The notes beneath the pieces are model-generated. The model had not been told where the DNA came from and did not search any database. It saw only the letters and a program-made list of their open reading frames with translations. Of a stretch of 53,748 nt of DNA, positions 45,036 through 53,725 are shown one piece after another (position 1 is the stretch's first letter; each line of letters begins with the position of its first letter). This DNA comes from SAR202 cluster bacterium Io17-Chloro-G4 (GTDB lineage: Bacteria; Chloroflexota; Dehalococcoidia; Lucifugimonadales; UBA3495), in assembly GCA_002816455.1 (NCBI GenBank), contig MUCR01000042.1, positions 1-53,748 on the forward strand, given 5' to 3'. The position numbers and the translations under genes were made by a program.

Positions 45036-45049
45036 TGACCTGCTAACTC

Positions 45050-46228
45050 CTAACTCTTCTGGTTCTTGAACTTGGGCATGACCTCTTTGCCGAACCGTTC
45101 TATCTGCTCAAGTATCACGTCGAGGGGCGTGCCCATGCGGGTGCAGCCCACGTGCATCCTCTCAAGACCGGGATATTTATCTTGCAATTCCATCAAACGC
45201 TCGGTTATCAACTCGGGCGGGCCGCACAACCAGGCACCGGCTTTGACGGTGTCCTCAATTTTTGGCAGGTCGGCAGTAGGGGCGCGCCTGGGGTCGGCCA
45301 AAGCTGACAGTTGCTCGTCCGTCATTCCCCGGAAGAAACCCAACGGGGCGAACATCTTCATGTCCTCTTCAAAGTACTTCTTGCAATCCTTGATCCCTTG
45401 AGCTTCCGAGTCGGCGATATAGGTCACGACGCCGATGGTGAGGTCGGTACCTAACTCCGCTTCTTTGCCGTGAGCGATTAGGGTGTCCCGCCAACGTGTG
45501 ACCACGTCCTCGGAGGCGCCGCCGGTGACCGCGCCGCCGCCAATGATGCCTTTAATATCGTGTTTAGCCATGAAGTCCATGGCTCTTTGCCCGGCGCTGA
45601 CTATGGGCTGCCAGCACTCGACGGGCAAGGTGCGAGGACGGGGGACCAAGGTTATCTCCTTTAATTCATAACCTCGATATTGCGCTGGTGGGGGAATCAC
45701 ATAGTTCTCGCCGTGATGAGAAAAAGACCGGTTATTGAACGCCTTTAAGATAACTTCGACCTGTTCTTCAAACAGGTCCCGGTTGGCATCCGAATCCGTA
45801 TTGGTGCTAGGAGCGCCGAAAGTGTCCACCTCCCGGCTGTGATAGCCTCGGCCCACCCCGAAAATCACCCTGCCTTTCGTCAGGTGGTCCACCGTGGCAA
45901 AGTCCTCGGCCAAGCGCAAGGGATGCCACATAGGATTGATGTTAAACCCGCATCCGAATTTCAGGTTTTTCGTGATATGCGCAAGGTGGAGGTAAAGCAT
46001 CAGCAAGTTCCCGATGCACTCATTGCCCTCTATTTGGAAGTGGTGCTCCGCCATCCAGAAGCTGTCGAACCCCACCCGGTCCAATGTTTGAGCGATGGCC
46101 GTGGCTCTGTCGAAAATGGTGGCCAGGTGATCATCGGAAAAATCACGGTCATTTACGGCGGTAGCCTCCAAGCCGATGTCTCCCAAATCAACATGGCCCG
46201 CATAAAGAGCGCCAAAATTCGTAATCAT
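45050..46228 (-). CDS. LLM-class flavin-dependent oxidoreductase
   Basis: Luciferase-like monooxygenase of 392 residues, from the ATG at 46228 (GGAG nine bases upstream; an in-frame TTG at 46243 precedes it). It has MITNFGALYAG, FDSFWMAEHHFQIEGNECIG, GCGFNINPMWHPLRLAEDFATVDHLTKGRVIFGVGRGYHSREVDTFG and GPPELITERLMELQD. FMN/reduced-flavin use is the family norm. It converges with the HpaB-type gene. The substrate is unknown. Confidence 0.9.
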   Translation of the reverse strand: MITNFGALYAGHVDLGDIGLEATAVNDRDFSDDHLATIFDRATAIAQTLDRVGFDSFWMAEHHFQIEGNECIGNLLMLYLHLAHITKNLKFGCGFNINPMWHPLRLAEDFATVDHLTKGRVIFGVGRGYHSREVDTFGAPSTNTDSDANRDLFEEQVEVILKAFNNRSFSHHGENYVIPPPAQYRGYELKEITLVPRPRTLPVECWQPIVSAGQRAMDFMAKHDIKGIIGGGAVTGGASEDVVTRWRDTLIAHGKEAELGTDLTIGVVTYIADSEAQGIKDCKKYFEEDMKMFAPLGFFRGMTDEQLSALADPRRAPTADLPKIEDTVKAGAWLCGPPELITERLMELQDKYPGLERMHVGCTRMGTPLDVILEQIERFGKEVMPKFKNQKS

Positions 46229-46383
46229 AAAAATACACTCCAATTACGTTAATGCCGGACCATTTTTGATAGCCAGGCAACGATTATCAAGAGTCAACAT
46301 GGTATCAGAATGGTCAACTCGCCAGCGCATGACTGCCCTATGCGCCGCTTCTTTGTCCATGATTGGCAGTCCTCACCGGGAAC

Positions 46384-46483
46384 AAATCCCCCTATATCCC
46401 CCTTTATAAAGGAGAATCTCACTTCCTCGGTGGCCTAGGAGATATAAAATCCCCCCTTCCGTAAGGGGGTTTGGGGGGATTTC
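46384..46483. repeat. Two adjacent CCCCCTTT-type palindromes
   Basis: AAATCCCCCTATATCCCCCT-TTATAAAGG (truncated right arm) is followed by AAATCCCCCCTTCCGTAAGG-GGGTTTGGGGGGATTT. They lie in the 46229-46668 gap between the divergent LLM and Gfo/Idh/MocA genes; the rest of that gap shows no gene. Confidence 0.7.
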
Positions 46484-46668
46484 GTCCCCCATCGTCAACC
46501 AGGATGGAAACTAGCCGTAAACGCAAACGACAGCAGACACAAGATCCAGGCGCTACTCGGGCTTCAAAACAACCTCTAGCCACGCTTCAATCTGTCACTT
46601 AGAATACCCATAGAGTATACGGGCTGAGCTAATAGAGTAGTTAAGCCAGCATTAACAGGAGGCAAACC

Positions 46669-47784
46669 ATGCCGGGCCCCATCCGTTTGGGAATAATTGG
46701 CGCCAGCCCCACCGTCGGCTGGGCCCACCGGTCCCACCTGCCAGCCATCGTCGCCAGCCCCGAATTTGAGCTCACCGGCGTCTGTACCACCCGGAAAGAG
46801 ACGGCGGAAGAAGCGGCACGCCAATACGGCGCCAAAATGGCCTTCGACGACTACCACAAAATGCTGGCCCATCCGGACATCGACGCCGTGGCCGTGGTCT
46901 TGCGCGTGCCCGCCCACTTCCAAATTACCAAGGACGCCCTGAACGCTGGCAAGCACGTCTTCACCGAGTGGCCTCTAGGCAAGGACACTGCAGAAGCTAA
47001 AGAACTGGCCGACCTGGCCCGGGCCAAGGGCGTTAAGGGCGTAGTGGGGCTGCAAGCCCGAGCCAACCCGGCAATTCTCCACATGAAAGAATTGGTGGAA
47101 GAGGGATACGTCGGCGAAATTATCTCCTGCAACATGAAGCTGATGCGCGGCGGAGTGTTAGAGCGGGTTTCCGGGCGCACCTGGCAGCGGGACATCACCC
47201 TGGGAGCGAATACTCTGACGATAGCCACCGGCCATTCCATCGACGCATTGCGCTTTGTAGTGGGAGATTTCAGCCAAGTGTCGTCGGTGATTACGACACA
47301 GGTCGATCAGTGGTGGGAGTCCGACACCCAAAAAATGGTTGACGTCACATCCCCGGACAACATCCTGATAAGCGGTGTGCTGGCCAACGGCGCCGTGGCA
47401 TCTGCTCATGTGGGCAGCGTCCCTTGGGCGGGCACCGGCTACACCATGGAAATCTATGGCCGCACCGGGACCTTGGTGGCAACTTCCGAGGATTCGCCTC
47501 AACTGGGCGAAGTGCGGCTACAGGGAGCGCAAAACGGCGACAATCTGGAAGACATCGACATACCCCCCCGCTACACCGATGTGCTGGAAGGCATGCCTCA
47601 AGGAGCGCCCTTCAACGTAGGCCAACTTTACTACCGGTTCGGGCAGGGCATTCTCGGCCAAGCTATCGAAAAAAACGGGCAGCCGTACCCGGACTTTGAC
47701 ACCGCCGTAGAGCTCCACCAATTCATCGACGCATTACGTCAATCAGCCAAAGACGGCAACTCAACCAGAGTAGCTACTGCCTAG
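46669..47784 (+). CDS. Gfo/Idh/MocA-family oxidoreductase
   Basis: NAD(P)-dependent oxidoreductase of 371 residues. The Rossmann GIIGASPTVGWAHRSHLP is at the N-terminus, followed by VVLRVPAHFQITKDALNAGKHVFTEWPLGK. The usual EKP catalytic motif reads EWP (100-102), so the lysine is replaced by Trp. The C-terminal sheet domain ends around residue 360. ACAGGAGG lies before the ATG. The activity may be altered or the protein may act as a sensor rather than an enzyme (inference). Two MaoC-type genes follow on the same strand. Confidence 0.88.
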   Translation: MPGPIRLGIIGASPTVGWAHRSHLPAIVASPEFELTGVCTTRKETAEEAARQYGAKMAFDDYHKMLAHPDIDAVAVVLRVPAHFQITKDALNAGKHVFTEWPLGKDTAEAKELADLARAKGVKGVVGLQARANPAILHMKELVEEGYVGEIISCNMKLMRGGVLERVSGRTWQRDITLGANTLTIATGHSIDALRFVVGDFSQVSSVITTQVDQWWESDTQKMVDVTSPDNILISGVLANGAVASAHVGSVPWAGTGYTMEIYGRTGTLVATSEDSPQLGEVRLQGAQNGDNLEDIDIPPRYTDVLEGMPQGAPFNVGQLYYRFGQGILGQAIEKNGQPYPDFDTAVELHQFIDALRQSAKDGNSTRVATA

Positions 47785-47822
47785 CTCGACGCGCAAAATT
47801 ACTAATACCTGGCTAAGGAATA

Positions 47823-47862
47823 GTCCCTTCCCCCTTTACAGGGGAAGGTTAGGATGGGGGTC
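47823..47862. repeat. CCCCCTTTAC-AGGGGAAGG palindrome overlapping the MaoC ribosome site
   Basis: CCCTTCCCCCTTTACAGGGG-AAGGTTAGGATGGGGGTCC is a CCCCCTTT-family copy. Its GGGGGTCCT end lies just before the GTG at 47865, so the repeat may supply the ribosome-binding site. Confidence 0.65.
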
Positions 47863-47864
47863 CT

Positions 47865-48284
47865 GTGGAACAAACCGACAAAAAAATACCCTTGGACTGG
47901 GATGCTCTAGAAGTCGGCGAGACTTTCGAAAAGTTCGAGTATGTCTTAACCCAAGAGATGATTGACGGCTACAGAGAAGGGGTGATGGACCCGGAAGCCA
48001 GCTTTCCGACCATCTCTCACAAAGTGGACGTCCGGCAGTACAACGCCAAATATACCGATGACGGCTCGGTCAACGCCCGGTGCGCGTTCCACTGCTACAA
48101 CCCGCCTGTCGCTGGCAAAAAGCTCACCGTCACCGCTTGGATCGCCGACAAGTACCTCCGACGGGGCAAGAATTACATCGTTACCGAGGCGGTGTCGGTT
48201 GATGAAGACGGTCGCTTGATCGACAGGGTTATCACCCACGAGCTCAAGCAGCCTTCCGAAGTGGGCAAGAAGTGGGGCGGTTAA
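47865..48284 (+). CDS. Hot-dog-fold MaoC-like dehydratase, subunit 1
   Basis: Hot-dog-fold protein of 139 residues, N-terminal type of split MaoC/FAS1-like dehydratase. It has LEVGETFEKFEYVLTQEMIDGYREGVMDP, then AGKKLTVTAWIADKYLRRGKNYIVTEAVSVDEDGRLIDRV. The start is GTG; no ATG is available nearby. It overlaps the second MaoC gene by one nucleotide (TAATG). The pair probably forms a heteromer that hydrates an enoyl thioester. Confidence 0.85.
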   Translation: MEQTDKKIPLDWDALEVGETFEKFEYVLTQEMIDGYREGVMDPEASFPTISHKVDVRQYNAKYTDDGSVNARCAFHCYNPPVAGKKLTVTAWIADKYLRRGKNYIVTEAVSVDEDGRLIDRVITHELKQPSEVGKKWGG

Positions 48285-48736
48285 TGGGCGAACAACTAAG
48301 GAACATACAAATAGATGATGATATAACCCCCTTGGTGAAGGAGATGTCCCAGGAATCGATTAACCTGTTCGAGGGCAGCGCAGGCCAAACGGGTCCTTCC
48401 CAGTTTACCGACGAGCACGCCGCCAGGGAGACACTGGGCACCGAAGGCACCGTCGCCTCGGGGAGAATGTCCCTGACCTTCGCTATTGAGATGCTGCGGA
48501 AATACTTCGGGAGCGACGTTTTTAACCACACCGGGGTGGTGGACCTGCGGTTCTTGAGGCCGGTCCGTCCCGGCGACACCATTACATTCTCTGGGAAAGT
48601 GTCAGAGATGAGCAGAGAAGCCAACGGCAGCAAGGTTACCGTTGACATCCAAGCCCAGAACCAAAAAGGCGACACCACAGGCGTAGGCAAAGGCAGCGCC
48701 ATCGTCCCCAACGCGTTTTTGCCCGCTGAAGATTAG
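48284..48736 (+). CDS. Hot-dog-fold MaoC-like dehydratase, subunit 2
   Basis: MaoC-like protein of 150 residues, from the ATG at 48284 overlapping the previous stop. QTGPSQFTDEHAARETLGTEGTVASGRMSLTFAIEMLRKYFG resembles the R-hydratase motif (D/E...H...G...A.G). The second half, VVDLRFLRPVRPGDTITFSGKVSEM, fits the family. Together with the preceding gene it looks like a two-subunit enoyl hydratase. Confidence 0.87.
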   Translation: MGEQLRNIQIDDDITPLVKEMSQESINLFEGSAGQTGPSQFTDEHAARETLGTEGTVASGRMSLTFAIEMLRKYFGSDVFNHTGVVDLRFLRPVRPGDTITFSGKVSEMSREANGSKVTVDIQAQNQKGDTTGVGKGSAIVPNAFLPAED

Positions 48737-48749
48737 GGACCAATATAAC

Positions 48750-48830
48750 CGTCACACCGGCGAAGGCCGGTGTCCAGGAAACTTGGCGGTTGAGACAGTG
48801 TCTGGATTCCGGCCTTCGCCGGAACGACGG
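48750..48830. repeat. Inverted repeat, CGTCATTCCGG family (variant)
   Basis: CCGTCACACCGGCGAAGGCC-GGTGTCCAGGAAACTT ... GTCTGGATTCCGGCCTTCGC-CGGAACGACGG: same design as 27654, with the halves in reversed order. It separates the MaoC and EamA genes. Confidence 0.8.
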
Positions 48831-48862
48831 GGTCATGATCGGCGAACAACCGCCCATATCCC

Positions 48863-49759
48863 CTAATCAGCCGCCGCCCCCAGGATGACCAAGGCGACCC
48901 CGGCGATGCTAATCACGGTCCCCATCACCAGCATCGGGCTGAGGGTTTCCAGCCTCCTCAGGAAAATGTGGATCAGAAACAAAGTGATTATCGGCTGGCT
49001 GGCGTAAATGGGGCTGACCACAGTAACCGGAGCTCTGGCCAGGGCTTGAAATAGCGAAGCCACCGCCAGCCCCTGGAATATGCCGGCAATGCAACACATG
49101 GCTAGGTATTTCCCTGGCACGCTCCGCGTGGTTCGAACCAGGTCCCGGTGAACCAGTGTTAGCAGCATAATTCCGCCAATAGTAAGGGCAAATGCTGCGG
49201 TCACCAAGGCAGGCGCCGTACCAGTGACCACATGACGGCTGATGACGTCCCGGCTGGCGAAGGCTGTCGCCGCTCCGATTGCCAATAGGTAGCCGAAGTT
49301 TCTGACCGTGAGAATTTTCTCGGTGGACCTAATGTTTCCTGCTAACACCACCATGAGCAGCCCCGCCACGATGACCGGCGTGCCGGCGCTGACCAGCGCG
49401 TTGGGCCGTTCGCCCAACAGCAACATGCCTAAGATAAAGGCGACTAAAGGCTGTGCCGAGCCCATGGGGACCGCCCGTGAGGCGCCCACCATATCGATTG
49501 CGGTGTTCTGAAGCACCCTGGCCAATGGATAGGCGATCAAGCCCATCAAAGCGAACCAGCCAATGGTGGAAACCTTTAGGGCTTTGATATCCGAAAAATG
49601 AATGGCAAAGGCCATGGCAGTCAGGAGCACCGCCCCGGTCACCACAGTCCAGAAGGTTGCGGCCCGGGGGGCGATCCCCTGAATGCCCATCCGTATGAAA
49701 ACGTTACCGCTTGCGAACCCCAATGCCGATAAAAAAGCAAATATGATTGCTAACGCCAA
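48863..49759 (-). CDS. EamA/DMT-family transporter
   Basis: Inner-membrane transporter of 298 residues with ten hydrophobic segments in two EamA repeats (IIFAFLSALGFASGNVFIR; VAFILGMLLLGERPNALV; GGIMLLTLV; IITLFLIHIFLRRLETLS and others). LGERPNALVSAGTPVIVAGLL is a typical repeat motif, repeated as FLRRLETLSPMLVMGTVISIAG. The start is a TTG with no convincing ribosome site; the 5' boundary is the least certain part. Export of a metabolite or amino acid is typical of the family. Confidence 0.85.
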   Translation of the reverse strand: MALAIIFAFLSALGFASGNVFIRMGIQGIAPRAATFWTVVTGAVLLTAMAFAIHFSDIKALKVSTIGWFALMGLIAYPLARVLQNTAIDMVGASRAVPMGSAQPLVAFILGMLLLGERPNALVSAGTPVIVAGLLMVVLAGNIRSTEKILTVRNFGYLLAIGAATAFASRDVISRHVVTGTAPALVTAAFALTIGGIMLLTLVHRDLVRTTRSVPGKYLAMCCIAGIFQGLAVASLFQALARAPVTVVSPIYASQPIITLFLIHIFLRRLETLSPMLVMGTVISIAGVALVILGAAAD

Positions 49760-50030
49760 TGGATTGCGCCCCGGTGCGGCTCGTGTATTGGATTGTTCAG
49801 CACCAATCAGTCCGTGGCCAACCCAAAAGTTGGCAGAGCAAATTCGCGAATGTTTCTGTCAAAGAATCTCGGAACAATAAAAGGGCCTGAGCGCAGGGTG
49901 CCCAGTGTACAGCACCGTGTGTCTGGTCACAAGACGGACCCGTGTCCAGGAAGCGGAGGTATATGGTCCGTAATCATTCAGGGCCAGTGCTATAATTATC
50001 CGACTTTTGTTGGCTAACCTGGAGGAAACG

Positions 50031-50873
50031 ATGCAGTTTGGCGCTTACATGTTCTCCACCGACTATTCCATGCCCCCGGACGACCTGGCCCGAGTTTTGG
50101 AAGACAGAGGGTTCGAGTCCATGTGGGTGCCCGAGCACACTCATATCCCGGCCAACAGGGAGACTCCATTTCCCGGCGGGACCGATCTGCCAAAAATGTA
50201 CTGGCATACCTATGACCCGTTCGTAGCTCTCACCGCAGCCGCAGCCGCCACCACCAACCTCAAGCTAGGAACAGGCATCAGCCTGGTAATCGAGCGAGAC
50301 CCCATCATCTTAGCCAAAGAGGTGGCTAGCGTGGATATGATTTCCGGCGGCCGGTTCATCTTCGGCATAGGAGGTGGTTGGAACGTCGAGGAAATGGCCA
50401 ACCACGGGACTCGTTATAGGAGCCGCTGGCGTCTGCTCAGGGAGCGCATTCTGGCCATGAAGGAGATTTGGACTCAAGAAGAAGCCGAATTTCACGGCGA
50501 GTTCGTCAACTTCAACAAGATTTGGTCCTATCCTAAACCGGTCCAAAAGCCCCATCCTCCCATCATAATGGGAGGCGACGGCGCCACCACATTCGACCGG
50601 GTGGTCGAGTTCTGCGACGGTTGGATGCCCATCGGCGGCCGGGCGTCCCAAGGACCCAGCCTCCCGGAGAAAATCGCCATGCTTAAACGCCAAGCCGAAG
50701 AAGCGGGGCGGGACCCGGCGTCCATCTCTATCACCACCTTCGGCACCCGGCCTGAACCGGACTTGCTCAAGCGTCTAGACGAGGCGGGCGTGGACCGCGT
50801 TGTATTCTCCCTGCCCTCAGAGGAAAAGGACACCGTACTGCCCATCATCGACGAATGCGCCAAGTTCATCTGA
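50031..50873 (+). CDS. LLM-class F420-dependent oxidoreductase
   Basis: F420-dependent luciferase-like oxidoreductase of 280 residues, from the ATG at 50031 with GGAGG six bases upstream (the frame stays open to a TTG at 50007). It has MQFGAYMFSTDYSMPPDDLARVLEDRGFESMWVPEHTHIP, SVDMISGGRFIFGIGGGWNVEEMANHG and KPHPPIIMGGDG. It is paired with a close paralogue at 51015. No partner gene clarifies the substrate. Confidence 0.9.
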   Translation: MQFGAYMFSTDYSMPPDDLARVLEDRGFESMWVPEHTHIPANRETPFPGGTDLPKMYWHTYDPFVALTAAAAATTNLKLGTGISLVIERDPIILAKEVASVDMISGGRFIFGIGGGWNVEEMANHGTRYRSRWRLLRERILAMKEIWTQEEAEFHGEFVNFNKIWSYPKPVQKPHPPIIMGGDGATTFDRVVEFCDGWMPIGGRASQGPSLPEKIAMLKRQAEEAGRDPASISITTFGTRPEPDLLKRLDEAGVDRVVFSLPSEEKDTVLPIIDECAKFI

Positions 50874-50886
50874 GTTTCCTCCCCCA

Positions 50887-50964
50887 AGTCATTCTGAGCC
50901 AGCCGCAGCGGCGAAGAATCCCTTACCTCAACGTAAAGATTCTTCGCTACACTCAGAATTACAG
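50887..50964. repeat. Inverted repeat AGTCATTCTGAG...CTCAGAATTACA
   Basis: The ends are inverted copies, with GCGAAGAATC / GATTCTTCGC inside. Same type as 3668, 5056 and 15999. It lies between the two tandem LLM paralogues. Confidence 0.7.
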
Positions 50965-51014
50965 TCACCAGTGAAGCTCTGACCCGATATCGATAATAAG
51001 CTGAGGAGACCATT

Positions 51015-51845
51015 ATGGAAACAGGCGTATATATGTTCCCAACTGATTACTCCATTCCTCCTGACGACCTTGCCAGAGAGGCCGAAGATCGGGGATTTGG
51101 CTCCCTTTGGTTTCCCGAGCACACCCATATACCCGCCGATCGGGTCAGCCAATGGCCCGGTGGACCAGACCTGCCCCGGGAGTATTGGCACACCTATGAC
51201 CCCTTCGTCGCCATTACCGCCGCCGCTGCCGCCACCAAGAAAATTTTACTCGGGACCGGCATCTGTTTGGTCATAGAGCGCGACCCCATCGTCACCGCCA
51301 AATCCGTAGCCAGCGTCGACCGGCTGTCAAATGGCCGGTTCCTCTTTGGCATAGGGGGAGGCTGGAATGCCGAGGAGATGGCCAACCACGGCACAACTTT
51401 CCGCACCCGGTTCCGCCAATTGCGGGAGAACGTTTTGGCAATGAAGGAAATCTGGACTCAAGAAGAAGCCGAATTCCACGGCGATTTCGTCAACTTCGAT
51501 AAGATTTGGTCATATCCCAAGCCGCTGCAACGGCCTCACCCGCCCATTTTGATGGGTGGCAACGGCGCCACCACGTTCGACCGGGTGGTGGAATTTTGCG
51601 ACGGTTGGATGCCTAATGGCAGGGGGTTTACCCCAGGGGATCTGGGAGAGAAAATAGCCATGTTGCGCCGCCAAGGCGACGAAGCCGGGCGGGACTACAT
51701 TCCGGTCACAATATTCGGCACCAGCCCCGACTCAGCCGACGTGGAACGTTTGGAGCAGGCTGGAGTTGACCGGGTGCTATTCAACCTGCCCTCGGATGGC
51801 CGGGAAAAGACCCTGCCATTACTAGACGAACTAGCCAGGTCTTGA
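51015..51845 (+). CDS. LLM-class F420-dependent oxidoreductase, tandem paralogue
   Basis: 276 residues, clearly homologous to 50031 over its length (same YMFxTDYSxPPDDLA, EHTHIPA, YWHTYDPFVA, GNGATTFDRVVEFCDGWMP). It differs in the N-terminal METGVYMFPTDYS and in the C-terminal third, where it is a little shorter. GAGGAG lies before the ATG. Tandem duplication with later divergence is likely. Confidence 0.9.
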   Translation: METGVYMFPTDYSIPPDDLAREAEDRGFGSLWFPEHTHIPADRVSQWPGGPDLPREYWHTYDPFVAITAAAAATKKILLGTGICLVIERDPIVTAKSVASVDRLSNGRFLFGIGGGWNAEEMANHGTTFRTRFRQLRENVLAMKEIWTQEEAEFHGDFVNFDKIWSYPKPLQRPHPPILMGGNGATTFDRVVEFCDGWMPNGRGFTPGDLGEKIAMLRRQGDEAGRDYIPVTIFGTSPDSADVERLEQAGVDRVLFNLPSDGREKTLPLLDELARS

Positions 51846-51888
51846 GCATAATTATTCGAAACCATGAGCGTATCTGGGGCACGGCAAG

Positions 51889-51914
51889 TCCCCCTTTGTA
51901 AAGGGGGATTTCGT
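51889..51914. repeat. CCCCCTTTGTAAAGGGGG palindrome
   Basis: A short copy of the palindrome family (CCCCCTTTGTAAAGGGGGAT-TTC), between the LLM and isochorismatase-like genes. Confidence 0.8.
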
Positions 51915-51985
51915 CCTCCACTTAACCCATAGCTTGAAGCCTGAGCTGAATCTCCGAATGCAAAACCGGCACAGGGGGAAGAAAA

Positions 51986-52699
51986 ATGGCAGAACGGGTA
52001 TGGAACCAATACCTAACACCCCAGGACAAGGCCCATCTGGAAAAAAGCGCACCAACATCCGTGGGTTTTGGCAACAAACCCGCCTTGCTGCTTATCGACC
52101 TATACCGTTGGGTGTTCGGCGATGAGCCTCAACCAATTATTGATGCCATCGAAACCTGGCCCAGCAGTTGCGGCTTGGCGGCTTGGGACGCAATTCCCCA
52201 CATCCAAACTCTCTTGAAGGCAGCCAGGGACGCCGGAATTCCCGTGGTACACGCCACCGGGCGGGAAGATGACGGGCTGGCCACGTGGAGCGTGGGACGG
52301 GAGATATACGGCTCCAACGACCGCGATGCGGAAGCCATAGAGAGGCGCAGCCGCCGCTGGGAAATTATCGACGAAGTAGCCCCAATCACCGGAGAGCCGG
52401 TGATGCGCAAAGACTCGCCCAGCGCATTTTGGGGCACGCCTCTCATGGGCCACCTAAACTATCACAACGTGGACACCATCATCGCCTGCGGAGAGACTAC
52501 CAGCGGGTGCGTCCGGGCCAGCGTGGTGGACGGTTGCACCAACCGCTACCGGATGATCGTGGCCGAAGAGTGTGTCTTCGATCGCCACGAGGCTGCTCAC
52601 GCCATAAACCTTTTCGACATGCATCAAAAATACGCCGACGTTTTGCCATTGGCCGACATCTTGGAGTACATCGCCGACTGGCAGGCCAACCAAGAATAG
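51986..52699 (+). CDS. Isochorismatase-family cysteine hydrolase (N-carbamoylsarcosine-amidase-like)
   Basis: 237 residues. It has the catalytic Asp38 (LLLIDLYRWVFGD), Lys142 (VMRKDSPSAFWG) and Cys175 (ACGETTSGCVRASVVDG). The N-terminal 30 residues and the size are typical of carbamoylsarcosine-amidase-like members. GGGGGAAG precedes the ATG. It is not closely similar to the 41101 hydrolase. It ends 42 nt before the next LLM gene, so the two are probably co-transcribed. Confidence 0.9.
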   Translation: MAERVWNQYLTPQDKAHLEKSAPTSVGFGNKPALLLIDLYRWVFGDEPQPIIDAIETWPSSCGLAAWDAIPHIQTLLKAARDAGIPVVHATGREDDGLATWSVGREIYGSNDRDAEAIERRSRRWEIIDEVAPITGEPVMRKDSPSAFWGTPLMGHLNYHNVDTIIACGETTSGCVRASVVDGCTNRYRMIVAEECVFDRHEAAHAINLFDMHQKYADVLPLADILEYIADWQANQE

Positions 52700-52741
52700 T
52701 AAGACTTTGTTGCGCTGACCAGCCTCCTGCAAGGATTTGCC

Positions 52742-53725
52742 ATGAAATACGGCATCATGTTGCCGTCCAGGGGTCCCTTGTCCCGGCCCGACAGCTTGTC
52801 GACCATCGCAATACGGGCCGAAGAGTTGGGCTATCACGTCATGATGTTCCCAGACCACATTGTTTTGCCCAGGCAGACCGACTCCCAATACCCCTACAGC
52901 GAATCCGGCGTTTTCCCGGGTACGGACAACAATGATACCATGGAGCAACTAACCACGTTGGCTTTCCTGGCGGGTCATACAAAGTCCATTCGCCTAGTGA
53001 CCAGCGTGATGATCGTACCGCACCGCCCTCCGGTTTTAACCGCCAAGATACTCTCTACAATCGACGTTCTCTCCCAAGGCAGGATGAACGTAGGCGTGGG
53101 AGTGGGCTGGCTGAAGGAGGAGTTTGAAGCCCTGCAGACACCTCCTTTCGACGAACGGGGAGCGATAACCGACGAGTACATCCGAGCGTTCAAAGAGCTT
53201 TGGACCAAGGACGAACCCAACTTCCAGGGAAAGTACTGTCAGTTCTCCAACATTTCCTTCCTGCCCAAGCCGGTCCAGAAACCCCATCCTCCCATCTGGG
53301 TGGGCGGCGAGAGCCGCCGGGCGATACGCCGGGCCGCTGAGTTGGGCGACGCTTGGCAGCCCATCGCCAACAACTCCAGTTCCCCTCTAACCACACCTGA
53401 GCAACTGGCCGAAGGGATTAATAGGCTGGGCAATTACTTGGATCGGGCAGGCAGGCCTCCGGGGTCGGTGGAGATAGTTTGCCGCATGCCCGGCTACACA
53501 CTTAAAGCCGCCGGGAGCATTTCCAGTGAAAGCCGGTCACCTGCCAGCCGGCCCGTATTTAATGGGACTGCAGACCAGATAGCTTCGGACATTCGCCGCT
53601 ATGAGGAAATGGGTGTGGGGCACTTGGTGGCCAGCTTCGTTCCGGTAGCCCACGTGGCCGACAGCACGGAGGAAATGCTCAGCGACATGGAAGAGTTCGC
53701 CAACCGGGTGTGGCCGCGGGTTTAG
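52742..53725 (+). CDS. LLM-class F420-dependent oxidoreductase
   Basis: 327 residues. MKYGIMLPSRGPLSRPDSLSTIAIRAEELGYHVMMFPDHIV is the typical N-terminus, followed by VLTAKILSTIDVLSQGRMNVGVGVGWLKEEFEAL, QKPHPPIWVGGESRRAIRRAAELGDAWQP and a C-terminal NGTADQIASDIRRYEEMGVGHLV. It fits the larger F420-dependent TIGR03619-like group. AAGGA lies six bases before the ATG. The stop is just inside the window end; the last 23 bases hold nothing. Confidence 0.92.
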   Translation: MKYGIMLPSRGPLSRPDSLSTIAIRAEELGYHVMMFPDHIVLPRQTDSQYPYSESGVFPGTDNNDTMEQLTTLAFLAGHTKSIRLVTSVMIVPHRPPVLTAKILSTIDVLSQGRMNVGVGVGWLKEEFEALQTPPFDERGAITDEYIRAFKELWTKDEPNFQGKYCQFSNISFLPKPVQKPHPPIWVGGESRRAIRRAAELGDAWQPIANNSSSPLTTPEQLAEGINRLGNYLDRAGRPPGSVEIVCRMPGYTLKAAGSISSESRSPASRPVFNGTADQIASDIRRYEEMGVGHLVASFVPVAHVADSTEEMLSDMEEFANRVWPRV

